Below are positions 25,045 through 37,716 of a stretch of 64,000 nt of DNA, piece by piece; positions within the stretch are counted from its first letter, which is position 1, and each line of letters begins with the position of its first letter. The notes under the pieces are model-generated. The model was not told the DNA's origin. It did no database searches and saw nothing but the letters and a program-made list of their open reading frames with translations. Both the position numbers and the translations under genes were made by a program. The stretch spans positions 12,389,866 through 12,453,865 of the forward strand of contig CM119265.1 in assembly GCA_051294375.1 (NCBI GenBank), in the 5' to 3' direction. Source of the stretch: Paraspadella gotoi. Taxonomy: Eukaryota > Chaetognatha.

Positions 25045-28000
25045 ATGGAAGGTCAGGAAGTTTGGACACCTGCATCAACCGTCCCTGAGACTTTTGAACA
25101 AACTGTAAGTCTTTTACTGTACGATGTACATTGTAGTTATCAAAATTCCTCAAAATTGAACCAACGTAATTATTCTATTTCAAGGGAGTCGGTGAGGGAA
25201 AAGGGCCATGGAAGATCAACCAACCAAAAGTTCTGGTGACCGAGGATAATGTGTTCGATGGAGGAGACGAAATGGCGGCATCGATAGGTAAGAAAACTCG
25301 CAATCATTGCAAAGAGGTAAGCGGACAAATATTTGCGGGAATGGTTGCAAAAACTTACGAGAAGTTGATAAAAAAGACAAACAAAGAGTTAAAAATTCAA
25401 TTCTTCGATCAATTAAAGCATCGAAACAGTTCTTGAAAACTGGAATGTAGCTGAGTTTGAAATCCTGCAGGGTTATGCTTTCTAATTATCTTGTAAAAGG
25501 GATTGAGGCCATAACCAAAATGATGTCTTGTTCAAAGTATGGGGCGAATTTATTGTTACTAATGAACATTAAATAATTTTTAAATTGGCTTTACCAATTT
25601 CATATAATAGATTTTTTAAAACTTTTACTCCCAGGCGAATCTCGATCCGATCCAACTTCCCCTTTTTCCCCTAACCGGACGCTGGACCACCTTTTGTCGC
25701 GTGAATTTGGAACCCCACTCCTAGAACAACACGATAATCTCGTCAGCAGCCAATGGAGCTTAAGGTATTCGAATCTAGAACACAGGCCAGTACTTAAATT
25801 GTTAGCTTCTGTAGTCTGCAATTCTTTTTCTTTCACGATGAATTTTCAGTAACTATTTTACAGCATCACATTTACTCTGATATGTAGATCTGCTGTAGGA
25901 GAAATGCGGTCAAGCAGCGCAGGAAGTTGGGACAACGTTGATATGAGACTTCCTCTCAGCTATTTTCGGTAAGGTTGGAATTTGTAACTGTCTTCGATGG
26001 ATAGTTGCTGACGAAACTTTTTTTTAGTGCACTCTGCGTGGAAAGGATGAACAGTGAAGATTTTGATGAATCCCTCAACGAAATGGAAGCCGTTATGCGC
26101 CTTCTCGAAGAGAAGGAGCGTGACTTGGAATTGGCTGCCAGGATCGGACAAACGCTTTTGGCCGACAACAGAAAATTAAAGGCGAGTGGAGCGCGCTTTA
26201 TTCTTCTTTTCTTTCGTGATCAGACTATTTTTCTCCTAACCAGTCGCAAGTGGATTCTCTCGAAGAACAGCTGGGTGGGTCAGAGGAGAAGTCAAGTCAA
26301 TTGCAGCACGAACTGACTGCTAAAAACGAGCTCCTACGCATATACAGTCGCGTCTACGACAGTCAAGAGGATATTTCGTTGCAGCAACAACCTCAATCCC
26401 CGGATAAAGGTTTCTCGATCATTCATTGGAAAAACGATTGTAAACTTTTTTCTTTGGGTCATTGTATTTGATTAATGTTGATCAGATGGTCTCGGTCTTG
26501 CTCTCAATCATCACGGCTACATCGGCGAACGCTCTTCCTCTAATGGCGGGCGAGGATCTGGAGAAGGTTACTTTTTATTCTGCGTCTAACCACTTTTAGA
26601 TGACGTTTATGAGATCGGGGTTGTAAACTTTTTCAAGTTTCACTTGTTACGGTAGAAGACAATAATGTATATTTAAACGCTTTGGCAGTTGATATTTGAT
26701 TATTCGGTATTCTTATATAAAATATTATATTTAATTCACCCAGATACCATGATGCGTTCGGAAGCGAAATTCTATGACGGTGACGGCTCTTGGCCCGGAA
26801 AAGTGCCATTCGCGACGCATGTCAAAAACCTAGAAAACATGCATCGCAAGTTGCAGGTGACCCGACTTACTCGATCTCTCGAACTCTTGACCTTTTTTTT
26901 TTTATTGCACGAGCTAGAGCTTGCGGCGTTCTTTCAGTGACGACGTGAGTGTAGAAATCGTTGCAACATTATAAAGCGGAGATTTGTTTTGCTGCGAGAA
27001 GGAAGATTTTCTTTCGACTTATTTCCGAATCTCCATACAAATGAGAAAACAAATTAAAGTTAATTGAAAAGTAAACTTAAGTTTAAGTCGAAATGTTTTA
27101 AATTTATAAAGACGATCGAAGAAGAGAACCTGAAGCTTCGACTAGAGATGAGTCATATTAAGACGGAGACGATAGACCTTGAAGACCGAGAGAAGGAGCT
27201 CGTCTCCGATGCCCTCCGCCAGCTCAACGACGCCAACAGCAACGTCAAGCGGCTCGCGGACGAGCTGGAAAAGAAAACGGACGAATGCATGGCGCAGCAG
27301 GAAGACGTGACGAATCTCCTTTCCCAAGTATCCGGTCATCGGAAAGCCATGCAAAAGCTGAGCCTAGAAAACGAGGAGCTGGCCTTACATCTTTCCTCGT
27401 CGCAAGACGCCCAGGATCACATGAGGAACCAGCTCGCCGAACTTCAGGTTTCTTGAGGCGAGCGCGTGGTATGTAAATTAGGAGATAGGATAATTAACGA
27501 ATAGATTGAAATTAGGAGAGGTACCAAGCCAGCTGTGATATGCTTAACGAAGCTCGGGTCGATATGAAGGAACTGGAAAAGCGAGTCAAGCCGCGCCTTC
27601 ACTCGGTGTCGAGGGAGCACAGTATTACTTCCGGTTCCGAGACGCTGAGCTCCTCGCCAGGAAGGAGCAGACTCTCGTCGTTCGGCCTCGACGCTCGTCA
27701 CTTGCTGCAAGTTCGTTGAGAAAGGGAAATTCGGTTGATTAATATTCCATTTATTCCACTTATTTTGGGTTTTTAGGAGAATCGTAAACAAATGAACAAC
27801 TTTTTCGGTGGACCCTCCACTCGCGAACGTCTCGCGCACCAAAAGCGCGTCTTGGAAACGGTGCGCGCAGCTTCGAAAAAACTTCGTAACCTTGAACAAC
27901 AACAGTTGAATCTCGAAACTCCGCGATGGAGCGAACCGGAGGTTGACGTCGCAGCGGTTCTGATGTCAAACAGCGATGGGATTCACGGAGAGGATCCTCC

Positions 28001-31000
28001 GAATTCTTACGGAGATAGTGGCAGACTAGAAAGCGTAAAGCCGTCTCGTCGCTGTTCCAGTCCTGTGGAATCCCGGGTCTGTTTCGATGATGGCAAAAAA
28101 TCGTTGTCGAGAAGTGCAATAGAAAGTTCTACAGAGAAACCTCGCGATCGGGCATTGACGTCCGTGACGCGTGTTAGTCAAGTGGACGCGATTCGTACTA
28201 TCTCCAATGCCGGGCCCGTGGCTCGCCCGCAGCACTTGGCGCCACTCGATCTTGGCGAAGCAAATGCGGATTCGAGAAGCAGCGCGTCGTGTAAAAGTAG
28301 GGAATAATAGAGCCACAAACTGCGTGATTGTGGCTTTATTTTAAGCTTTTATTAATTTTTAACTTTCCCAGTGAGTTCACCCGTCGCGACTTGGTCTTCT
28401 TTCCATTCTATCTCGTCCTCGACCATCACACGCGTCACGAGCGCCACATCATCGCAAAAGCTCACCTCCTCTTCCTCTTCATCCCTTTCCCCGAGCATCA
28501 CCGCCGTCAGCGTTGTCGCCCTTCCTCCCATCCCCACTTTTACGCACAATGTGACGACGACATTTTCTAATCAGGTATTTTATCAATCATCAGTGATATC
28601 AATACTAAAACGATCAACCAATATCAATTACATTTTTAATGACCATCAGCTCACCGGCCCGCCGCATATGAGCATTCCCTCGCCGGAGGAACTCGTGAGC
28701 AATTCCATCGACTCTCCGTTGTTGGAATTCGATACCCGAGACTTTTCCGCGAGCGACCGTTCAATTCTAGTCAATTCACTGACGACGACTCGGTTAGTCC
28801 GTTGTTCGTTAATAGCATTTATTGTTATCATGCCGTGATTCCTCGTTCTATTTCCTTTTCTCCCAAGTTCCTGGCCGGCGACTCAGCCCTCCTCGCCACT
28901 GGGTCGACGATCTCTTCCCGATCTCGTCCCGAATCAAGATGTCACTCCGATCGCTTCGTCATCAAGCTTCGGTTTAGCGTCGGCAATTATTAATTCATCA
29001 TCTGCGGACTTAAGCTCCTCCAACAAAGAGGTGCCCAAGTTTTCTCCAATTCCGACGCCCGCGGACATCGCTATTGACATTCTTCCCATCGCCGAGAACG
29101 CGTCGAAGAAGTTGGTTCAGGTTGGACGAAAATAATTTTATATGCGAATGTGAAACTTGTTCTTGAACAGGCTTGCTAATTTTAGGTAAACATGAAAAAG
29201 TCAGACGTGGTGCAGAGTCCTTCAAAGAAAAAGTCAGGAAAAACATGCCAGTCAACGATGCCACCTGTCGTTTTGGGGAGGCCTGGCCTTCCAGGCACTT
29301 CTGGTAAGTTAACGGTTTCCTTTGTCTGAAATTGGTACAACCAATATAAAAAGTATCCATTCATTTAATAAAAAAGCTATCTTGTCCCTGACTTTGGACA
29401 GGCATTGGTGGTTTAAGGCCTTTATCACTCTTACAAGATAATGACATAGCAAGTCCCTGCAAACTTTCAATCAAGAGTCTCATTTATTCACTACCAGAGT
29501 ACCTGGCTTTCCTATCAATGAAGTGGTTTAATATTTCAAAGAATGTTTCAATTGTATGAAGTATTAGATCGGGGAATACTATATTTTACCCCGCCTTGCA
29601 TCAAAATACAAGCAGCTGATTTTTATGAAATTGGTACAACTAATATAAAAATTATCTATTCATTTAATAAATATTAAATAAGCTATCTTGTCCCGGACTT
29701 TGGACAGGCTTTGGTGGTTTAAGGCATCACTCTTACAAGATAATGACATAGCAAGTTTTTTTCCGTGATTTCTGAAATCATTTTCTGTTTTCCTTAAAGA
29801 TTTGGACAATTCCCTTAGTCGTCTGTCAATGAGGCAGGCGTTGCTGCACAACCGACATCAGCAGTTCATCACCGCCCGAAGAAAGCGCCTATTGACGATG
29901 AACACGGATTTAACGGGCAGCACGACCACTCTCACCAACGACTCTCACGATATAGGTTTCGTTTCCAATTCAATTTCTCCCAATCGAATCATCATTAATT
30001 TGGCCTTTTGCTTTATCAGAGAGTCTATCGTCGAGCGTTTTATCCCTCAACGACGACACAGATTCCGAAGATCTCAACCGGAGAAATGCCTCCTATCCTG
30101 GAAGATTAGAAATCGTGAAGCCAATCGAGGGATCCTTTACTTTAAAGGTTGGTATATTTGCCGAGTTGAATCCTATAATCAGCAGTTTCAATTTCTTTTA
30201 ACTTTACCTCCCTACGTATCTCTATTCTACAGCATTGGCAGCAGTTGGCGCGGCCGCAGTTTGGCGGATTAATGGAATCTCGTCCGGGGATTCAACCTTT
30301 TGCTTTACGCGCGCATCGACAAACGCTGGCGCACACCCGAGGCGGCGGGGGGTGGGGCCTTCGTGACAACGTTTTCTCTGATTTTGACGACGAGGAGTTA
30401 TATTCTCTTTCAGGTTGTTTTTGATGACTGACCCTTTACTTTAGTTATCTTCAAAGTAGTTAAAATGTATTAGGGTGAATGAAAACGAAAATTTAATTTT
30501 ATGATTTTTTTTTTTTTTTTTAGATTTCGAGGTAGACGACGACGATGACGTCGAACTGCAGCATTTCATGTTGGGCTCCGAAAATTCTAATGCCCCGAAA
30601 GACACAATAACGAACACAAGAGTATTGCATCTCAGCGACTCTACCGGTGATCCTAATTCTTCGCCGTAATCCGATCGACCTTGCTTTGTTTTCGTAAGGA
30701 TAAATGATAAACAAAATTTCTTTCCACTTAAAAGGCTCAATCCCCAACTTGGCCCAAGAGCTTAACGGACAATACGAGTTTCTCACTCCGACCAAGGACT
30801 TCTCCGCCGACCAGATCCTCAACATGTTCGTCAACCACTTGGAAAAGCCGCCGCCGACGAAATCACCGACGACCGATTCTCCGGTGACGCGACGCGGCAA
30901 CGACGCCACCTCCACCTTTAGCACTGACGCCACCCTGGCACGGCGCCTCGGTGAACGTGGGTCTCGCACATCCTCCATCCTCATCGAATCTCCTGCGGCG

Positions 31001-31840
31001 GGGTCGTCGACCTCGTCCCGCAGTGACACGCCCACCCAGGACAACGGCGCTCCGCCCTGCCCGTCGACTCCTCCGTCGTCGCCGGTGCAGCCGACGTGCC
31101 TGCCGACGACGCCGCCTAATTCCCCGCGCCCGGAGAAACGTCCGTCGCTTTATGACTTCGGTTTCGGACTCTTGGTTTCCGCCTGCGAAAACTCTTATCC
31201 CTGGTGTGCGTCTCGACCGCCTATGCCTAGCGATGTCCCCCCTGGTTCTAACGAGACCACGCCCACCGTCACCCCACCGCCCAGTCGGTTCAACAGTTTG
31301 AGAAAGTAAGAAGGAAACGAAGTGTAGTTACATCCGTGTTAAAAGGCTTTACTTATTATTTTCCTTCCCTTTCCCAGGAAATCCTCTCGTCGGCTTGAAT
31401 TTAACAAGCGCCTCTCGCGAGTCAGTCAAAAGGGAACCGGCGGCTTTTTGGATTTCTTGGAGAACCTGGGCCTCTCGAACCCTTGGTACGCGGGCGAAGA
31501 GTCGGAGGCGGAATCGTACGTGCTGGACGGACACTTGATTGCACGCGATGACGCCAAGGAGACGAGCAATTCCTCTTCGCCCTGGAAAAAAACGGCGAAG
31601 ACGAAGAAACGCGGGATGGACGGAGATAACGGGGAACGAGATAGACGTTGCGGTCGAAGCGTGGGTGGGGCCGATAACGCCAGTGCGGGGGGGTGCGATG
31701 GGAGTGGCGGTGGTGGTTACACTTCGGGCCTAAACGAAATCCTAGATTTCAAAGATAAACGAGGCGAGAAATCGGGAGTCAGGCTGCGAGCCAATATTCT
31801 CAAACCAACCAAAAATCAATTTCTGTCCCATCGAATGTGA
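25045..31840 (+). CDS. TRAK: TRAK/Milton kinesin adaptor
   Basis: Adaptor linking kinesin-1 (and dynein) to mitochondria through Miro. Twenty-one exons chain in phase to 1,425 residues: 25045-25104, 25185-25287, 25635-25764, 25888-25968, 26028-26181, 26244-26409, 26486-26566, 26744-26856, 27112-27447, 27516-27710, 27777-28296, 28372-28574, 28650-28792, 28868-29120, 29186-29303, 29800-29955, 30020-30147, 30233-30413, 30524-30646, 30735-31305, 31378-31840. The HAP1 N-terminal homology begins near 140 (VMRLLEEKERDLELAARIGQ), followed by coiled coil to about 450. RLEIVKPIEGSFTLK at 966-980 and HWQQLARPQFGG at 981-992 match the conserved TRAK C-terminal block. Long Ser/Thr/Pro linkers make it larger than vertebrate TRAK1/2 (about 900-950). 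Intron 5 seems to use a GC donor; intron 15 holds two copies of repeat family A. Confidence 0.95.
29328..29474 (+). repeat. Repeat family A, copy 1
   Basis: Short interspersed element in TRAK intron 15. It begins GAAATTGGTACAACCAATAT and continues through AAGCTATCTTGTCC, CTGACTTTGGACAGGC and GGTGGTTTAAGGCC to a tail near CAAACTTTCAATCAA. It is about 150 bp with no coding frame. Other copies lie at 29627-29756, 41208-41275, 48952-49100, 53735-53800, 56222-56350, 59899-59945 and 63197-63280, with differing lengths and strands. Confidence 0.75.
29627..29756 (+). repeat. Repeat family A, copy 2
   Basis: Second, very similar copy in direct orientation 300 bp after copy 1, within the same TRAK intron. 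It shares TGACATAGCAAG next to the tail with copy 1. This suggests a local duplication rather than two independent insertions. Confidence 0.75.
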
Positions 31841-32347
31841 TACGAAGTGTTTTTCTTCTCGTTAGCATGTAACTCTTTTTTCGTCGCAGTTTTCTCGTCA
31901 TTGAATTGTTGAGAATTAAAAAAAAGAAAAGATCTCTCCTTTTATTTCTCTTTCTTGTCCGTTTTTGGGCATTATTATCTTTCATTATAACGAAAGTTGC
32001 TTCAGCTAGTAGTTTAGCGAAAATTCGTTCTTATTAATAGTTCATGTTTGCCGTATTTTCTAGTTGTATTTATTTCCTCGAATAAATTTCGTTATTTAAA
32101 GACCATTGTTTTAAATATTTAACGTCTTCTGAAATAAAAATGAAACGCCTGGCGTTGCAAATTGATTCTTTTATTTATTAATAAAGTACAAATTCTGTCT
32201 AAAAGAAAAATGGAGACCCTGTAGTAAGTTTTACAAAAGGGCCGAGTTGTTAAGAAATTTCGTTCCAACGCGACAATGGTGTGACGCTGTTAAGATAGGT
32301 AGTTTAAGGCCTTTGTGGCCGTCGTCCTCGGGGTTATTCTGTTGGAT
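31841..32347. other. 3' intergenic region between convergent genes
   Basis: TRAK (+) and the next gene (-) converge here. AATAAA-type signals are visible near 32080 and 32131 for the plus strand. No further exon is supported. Confidence 0.45.
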
Positions 32348-33638
32348 CTATTCCGCCATTATTAAGTTGGCGAGAGACGAGGCCACGAGACCCAGCTTAC
32401 GTTTACCCTCTCGCGCCGTCTTCCCTGAACCCTCTGCATCCACCAGTTTGCCGTGGATGTGGCAGAAGTCCACTTGAGTCGCTTTGTCCGACGGAACCTT
32501 CGACCGATGGAGTTTCCGCAACGACGTACGCGACAGAGGCGCGTCCAGTCTCTCGTCAGCGGCGACCCATCGCGAGGATCCGACGATGTCCTCGTGTGAC
32601 TCGCTCGCCCGTAGCGTCGGTTTTTTGGGAGTAGTCCTTCCGGTCGACGACGACCGGATTCTCGGATCGGATCGTCGAACAACTTTGCCTCTCTTTTCCT
32701 CGGCGAAGTTTGTGTTCGACAGTTCGTTCTCTGTCCGATTGTCTTTCCACATTCCGAAGAGACCCTCCAGGAATTTGTCGACGTTCCGCTGGTCGAAGGC
32801 GGACTTGAGGTCGTCGAATGAAAAGGGCAGGGAAGGCCCGGGCGAGGAGGAAGTCGAGCGTTTCGGCGTCGGAGTTTTTGTTTTCGATTTCGATCGAGAT
32901 TTGGTAGCCGTCGGCGCAGAAGTTGCCTCAGCACTGTTAACTACCGAAGCTGCCTTCAATTTGGAGGCGGAGCCAGAGGAAGTTGTGACGGGGGACGTCG
33001 CCTTCGTTGGGGACGTCAGGATTTGAGTCGATGATTTTGGGCTCCTAGATGCTTCCAACGGAGCTATCGAGCTGACGAATACAAATTGAATATTTTATCT
33101 TATCGCTGAAATTTGAATTGAGCTTTGAGACAGGGGGGGGGCAAGGAGAAGATTACTAAAACTTAATTAACCGATAATAAAAATACAAGCGGAATTTAGT
33201 TTTTTATCCGAATTGATGCAACCTAGTGGAAGGTGTTTCACATTACTTTGAAGACGATTTTCGTCTTTTTTCTTTTTCGCCTTCTTCCCGACGTCTGTCC
33301 CATTCGTTTAAGTTTTCTTGAACGCTTTCCAAGTAGTTGAGATATTTTTGAATCTCTGAATGCGAAAATGAAAATGTATTTAAACTATGTTCTCTAAATG
33401 CGGGGGCAGTTTTGTTCGGAGGCGCGCGCCAACCGGGTTTTCTTCGGGCCGATCGTTCCTTAACCGTCTTCCGCGTTCGGTCGGGATTCTTTTTCCGCGG
33501 AGTCAGAACGTGATACGAAGAGGCGACGTCGTCGAAGGACGAAGGTGGCGCTTCAATGTCCGGATGGGAGAACGACAACAGGGCCTCCCAACTAATCGCT
33601 TTCAGGCCCAGCATCGACACTACCTCTGCGATGGACAT
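32348..33638 (-). CDS. Unidentified Ser/Lys-rich protein, two exons
   Basis: Exons 33638-33247 and 33071-32348 on the minus strand join in phase to 371 residues. The start is ATG at 33638 in a MSIAEVVSM context; the alternative is that this exon is internal, since a CGCAG acceptor-like site lies just inside it. Residues 110-130 are acidic/basic and helical. The middle is rich in Ser, Thr, Pro and Lys and looks disordered. The last 80 residues have a more ordered composition, ending LASLANLIMAE-like (VASSLANLIMAE). I recognise no family. A 180-residue open frame on the opposite strand is a shadow. The upstream minus gene ends only about 150 bp before this ATG. Confidence 0.6.
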
Positions 33639-33785
33639 GTCAGAAAAAAAATTAAAAAAATACGAAACACATACATGGCTAACTCTTCTAGTTCGCCCTA
33701 CGCATAGAACGTAGGGCCGAGCTTTTCGCGCGGGTCGAAGTTAATTTGTTTTGGACGTTCGGAAAGTTTTCGATCGACGAACGGA

Positions 33786-36251
33786 TCAGTTCAGGGGCGG
33801 CAGCTTTGTCTCGACGACGTATACGTTTTCCTCGCCCTCGTTGACGGTAATGCGAAGGCGATCATCGCCGGCCGTCGATGGCGAAGCAGGCATTGGCTTT
33901 CGTTTCGTTGAAACATTAGGAAGCGCGAGAGGGAAGTTTCTCGAGTGTAAGTCGGATTGAGGCGAAGAATCGAACTGGAAAATGAATACCATAATGTAAA
34001 ACAAATTTTACCATTACTAATATTTATACGTACCCGTTTCAAACAAATATCTGCTGGAATAGTCGATTCGCGTTTAGGCGGAATTTCAGGTTTCGCCAGG
34101 TGATACTCTTGGAAACAGCGCAGCAGTTCAAAGCGGCAAATAGCGTCGTGTCTGAAAAAGTGTAACTTTAAAGAAGGAAGAATCCCAAAAAGAGTCGTAT
34201 TTCCCATAAATAAAAATTCAAGAAGGCAATGCTTGAAAAAAACAAGTTAATTAATTAATTAGGCAATTAATTAATTTGATCCGAAATGTTTGTTTTGATT
34301 GATTAATTGACTGATTAAAAAATTATTGATTAATTAATTGACTAATTAATTATTGATAATTGATTAATTAACTGATTAATTATTTGATTAATTAATACAT
34401 TTTGTATTTACATTTAATATAAAAGGAAAAAGAAGCATAATCAATAAGTGAAACAGGTTTTTTTTCATTTAAACTCATTTCCACTCGGACGATTCCATCG
34501 AAACATATCCAGCTTAATCACACACTTTCCTACCCACATACAAAATTTCAGGGCAATCGCCCCTTCCACTCATAGGTAATTGGCGTTCAAATAGTTAATT
34601 TTTTTTTTTCAATTTAAACTCATTTCCACTCAGACGATTCCATCGAAACTTCATGTCCAGCTCAATCACACACTTCCCTACCCAGTGGGTAGTACCCACA
34701 CACAAAATTTTATTCCAATCCATCCATCCAATCACAAGCTATTGGAGTTTTTTGCTAAGGTGGGATGGACAGACAGACGGACGGACGGACATCGTTTTTT
34801 TTTTTTTTGCATAATTTATCATAATTCGATGTTTTGACATGATAAAAGTTAGTGCCCGACAATATTGAGGGGGCGGACCGACGGACCGACAAAGTGAATT
34901 ATAGAATCAGATCCGACTAAAAAGCGATTATATGCGCTCATGGTTATTAAAATCCTCACTCGATTTTGCCGTTAAAAATTGGTTTAATCAAGAACGTGGA
35001 GCTTTGGTTTTCGAGCCTCTGCAAATACAGCGTCAAGTCTTTCGCCATCGTTTCTCGAGTTTTTGTCAACATGATCGATCGTTGGGATTGTATTTTAATT
35101 CTGAAATTAAAATAGAATCATGGCTAGTTTTTATGATAAAGATAAAGCAAGGTTTATAATCTAATATTGTTTCTCAGACTAAAAGCATGCCCTAATTTTC
35201 TATAAGCATATATTAGAAGACCGTGTACTTATATGACAGATAAGACTCACTTTTCGAAACACAAGGCTTCCATCTTTTCCGCCCATCCTTTCTTAGCATC
35301 GGACCACTCGTTCTTTGCTTTCCGTCGAAGTTGCATCAGTCGAGCCCAATGAAGCAACTTCCTCGACAGCAATTCCCAGCGCAGAACAGAGATATGAGTA
35401 AACGTCTCCATTTGTCGCCGGGCAGCCTTGAGGGCGACGTTCGATCAGATATAGTAAAGTCAAGCACTTTACCAGGTAAATTATTAATTGTGAAAATAAA
35501 ATATAATGGCGGTTCTTACCTCGTACTGTGTTAAAGTAATTCTTCGATCTTGGACCGCGCTCTTGAGTCGCCGACAATTGCGCTCCAAATTAAAGCTCGT
35601 AAAGTGCATAATAGTCGTTTCCATTTTGTTTTCCTCCGTGTTATGCGGCGTCGAACGTGGCGATCTCGAGTGGTTAGTTCGTTGGACAAAAGACGTTGCT
35701 GTTGGTTTTGCCAATTTTGGAATTTCTTCAAAAATACGGTCTAGTGTGGAGCGGAGATTGGCATTCAGAATGAGTTGGAATCTAAAATTGAGAAACACGG
35801 TTTTTTAAAAGGTTTTGCAATGGACAATGGACCATGTCATGGTGGAAATCAAAAATAAATTATATACTAAGTACTAGCATAAGAAAAGAATAATACTAAT
35901 TATAATAACTTATTCCGACTCACCGTAGCTCTTGATTTAATTTCTGTTTTTCTTTCGCGAAATTAGCAACCCTGAAATAGAAAGTTGAACAGGACAGCTA
36001 TGTTGCGCTATAACTTTTGAAACGTAAATAAACATGACTTTTACATTAAATTGTGTTCCTTGTGCGAGCGAAGGAGCTTCTCGGCGAAAGTCGAATTTTC
36101 AATCATCGATTGTCTGCGATTGTTTTTGTCTTTCTGCAAGGTATAATAGTATTGTAATTTGCCTATTTCCATTTGACAATTGACAAGCACCATGTAAATA
36201 CCTCCCGGAGGTCGAATATTTTAGCGAAGATTTCTCCAACCGTTCGCAAAA
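33786..36251 (-). CDS. Unidentified helical/coiled-coil protein, 5' end unresolved
   Basis: Seven minus-strand exons chain in phase: 36251-36202, 36133-36045, 35971-35924, 35781-35520, 35426-35251, 34151-34034, 33974-33786, about 310 residues to the stop. The first visible exon needs two bases from an upstream exon I could not find, so the N-terminus is missing. The protein is helical and basic, with heptad-like stretches (FAKIFDLREKDKNNRR, RWELLSRKLLHWARLMQLRR) and a short beta-like end (RITVNEGEENVYVVETKLPP). No family recognised. The 1.1-kb intron 34152-35250 hosts repeat family C. Its 5' side faces the plus-strand membrane-protein gene across about 230 bp, a possible shared promoter. Confidence 0.6.
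34237..34920 (+). repeat. Repeat family C, copy 1
   Basis: About 680 bp in an intron of the minus-strand gene. It consists of a TTAATTAAT-rich end, two tandem monomers of roughly 150 bp (each with AAACTCATTTCCACTC and GACGATTCCATCGAAAC), a GGACAGACAGACGGACGGAC tract and a GC-rich end (GGGGGCGGACCGACGG ... AGATCCGACTAAA). Copies on the other strand lie at 49314-49876 and 54797-55497. No protein frame is seen. Confidence 0.75.
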
Positions 36252-36477
36252 CTAAGAAACAACGATAACTATAAGCGTTAGATTTTTACAACACCCTTTA
36301 ATTGTAAAATACAAGTTAAAAACGCAAAAATAGAAACCCCTTCTACTTTAAGAAAATTAAATAAATATCAAGAATAGCAGAAATTATCTTCAAGAATTTT
36401 TTTAACCCTCGTCGATATTTATCCCGGAATGGATTGGGCCGACGCGGACCTGGTCCCATTAATCGGTGGAAGTGACG
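36252..36477. promoter_or_regulatory. Putative shared promoter of divergent genes
   Basis: About 226 bp separate the first visible minus-strand exon (36251) from the tentative plus-strand ATG (36478). Transcription should diverge from here if both 5' ends are right. No TATA box is evident on either strand. A tiny plus-strand frame at 36429-36488 was not adopted. Confidence 0.3.
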
Positions 36478-37674
36478 ATGAAAACTAACGAGGAAGAGGA
36501 AGAAGACGAAAAAGAAAAGGACAAGCAGCGCGCCAAATTAGACGCGTCGAATGGCCCAGCGGAATCCGCGCCAAATCGAGGCATCTCAATCGAATACGCA
36601 TTGTGAAGCGTTCTACGCATGACTAATAATATAGCTCTTATCACCAAATTTATTCACAAGTTCAAACAAGTTCTTTTTTTTTGCTCGTAATTCGTACAAA
36701 GAAAAAGGATCTATTCTAATTCAATATAATTATTAATATTATTATTTAATTCGCTTCACACGGCGTCTTCGATTTCCGGCAAGAGAATAGAACAAAAACC
36801 GACGAATTTTGCGAAAAATCGAAAAGGAAAACGAGCGATTCCCGTCGAAAAGGACGGGTCTATTCCAAAGCACCCAGAGAAGATGACGTCTCGAAAAATG
36901 AACGTGATGATTCGAGGTCATCGAGACGATTTAAAAATCCAGACTCCACGCGGGCCACTGATCCGCGAGGCTTTGTGGAGACCTTTCCGCTCACCCCGTC
37001 CAACGACCGAAGCCCCGGATATTGTCAAGACGATGATGGAATTACGGCGCGAAACTGCGTGGCCTACGGATCGCGCCCACGAAACGACGCGGACGAAAGA
37101 CGGAACCGGGCGCGCCACGCGAACTCAAAGGCCAACGATGGTTCGACGTACACCAACACTTTCCAATCTGATTCTGAAGTGGAAGGGCAGAATCCCGTCA
37201 CGGATCAACCGAGGAAAACGAAACCAAAGGAGACAAGGGCCGCAAAAAAGAAAGTTAATATTTTTTTCATTTCTTTGTTCTTTTTTTTTTATATATTTAA
37301 TCGCCCTTCCTTCCAGCGAGTCCGCGCGCGTGGCATCTGTTGCGCCTCTATCGACATCATGTTCGGGTGCATCGGCCTTCCCGCCTTTTTTGTCGGCTGC
37401 ATACCGCTCTGGCTGGGTCTCTCGGCGATGATCTGTCTTTGCAAGTACACGCCCGACGTAAAACGAGGTCAGCTATATAATTTAAGAATATAATAATAAT
37501 AATAATTACTATGATATCCTATTTAAAAACCCTCCTGACCCTTTTGTAGGAATCTGCCTCGCCAAGGTGGGAATGGGAACCGTTGTCCTCGTCGTCCTCG
37601 GCGTCTTGGCCATCGAGGTCGTCTTTATCGTCTTCATCACTTCGCCCTACAACATGTGGCCCAAGTGGGATTAA
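36478..37674 (+). CDS. Small two-helix membrane protein, paralogue A
   Basis: Well-supported exons are 36791-37253, 37317-37467 and 37550-37674. A tentative first exon 36478-36602 joins in phase (287 residues), but its acceptor context is weak. A long hydrophilic, Arg/Asp/Ser-rich N-terminal part precedes two membrane helices. The first helix region contains GCIGLPAFFVGCIPLWLG with flanking Cys; the second is VGMGTVVLVVLGVLAIEVVF, with a short tail ending PKWD. The paralogue at 38756-41559 shares the helices, the GCIP-W-G motif, the LAKVGM/CAKVGM junction and the same intron position and phase. Topology is loosely like CD225/dispanin proteins, but I do not see their signature. Function unknown. 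Confidence 0.7.
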
Positions 37675-37716
37675 GAGGCAAACGGCGCCCCTCCCACTAA
37701 TAATAAAATTTTAATT

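Noticed and set aside
32484-33026. 180-codon open frame on the plus strand
   Set aside because: It is exactly opposite the in-phase two-exon minus-strand gene. Its composition follows from that gene's Ser/Lys/Arg codons, and it has no splice or promoter support.
36429-36488. Tiny plus-strand frame MDWADADLVPLIGG...
   Set aside because: Only 19 codons and no good donor. It could be chance or an untranslated leader of paralogue A; not enough to call.
36883-37431. 182-codon plus-strand frame in the membrane-protein gene
   Set aside because: It reads the wrong frame of paralogue A. The other frame splices in phase into helices shared with paralogue B.
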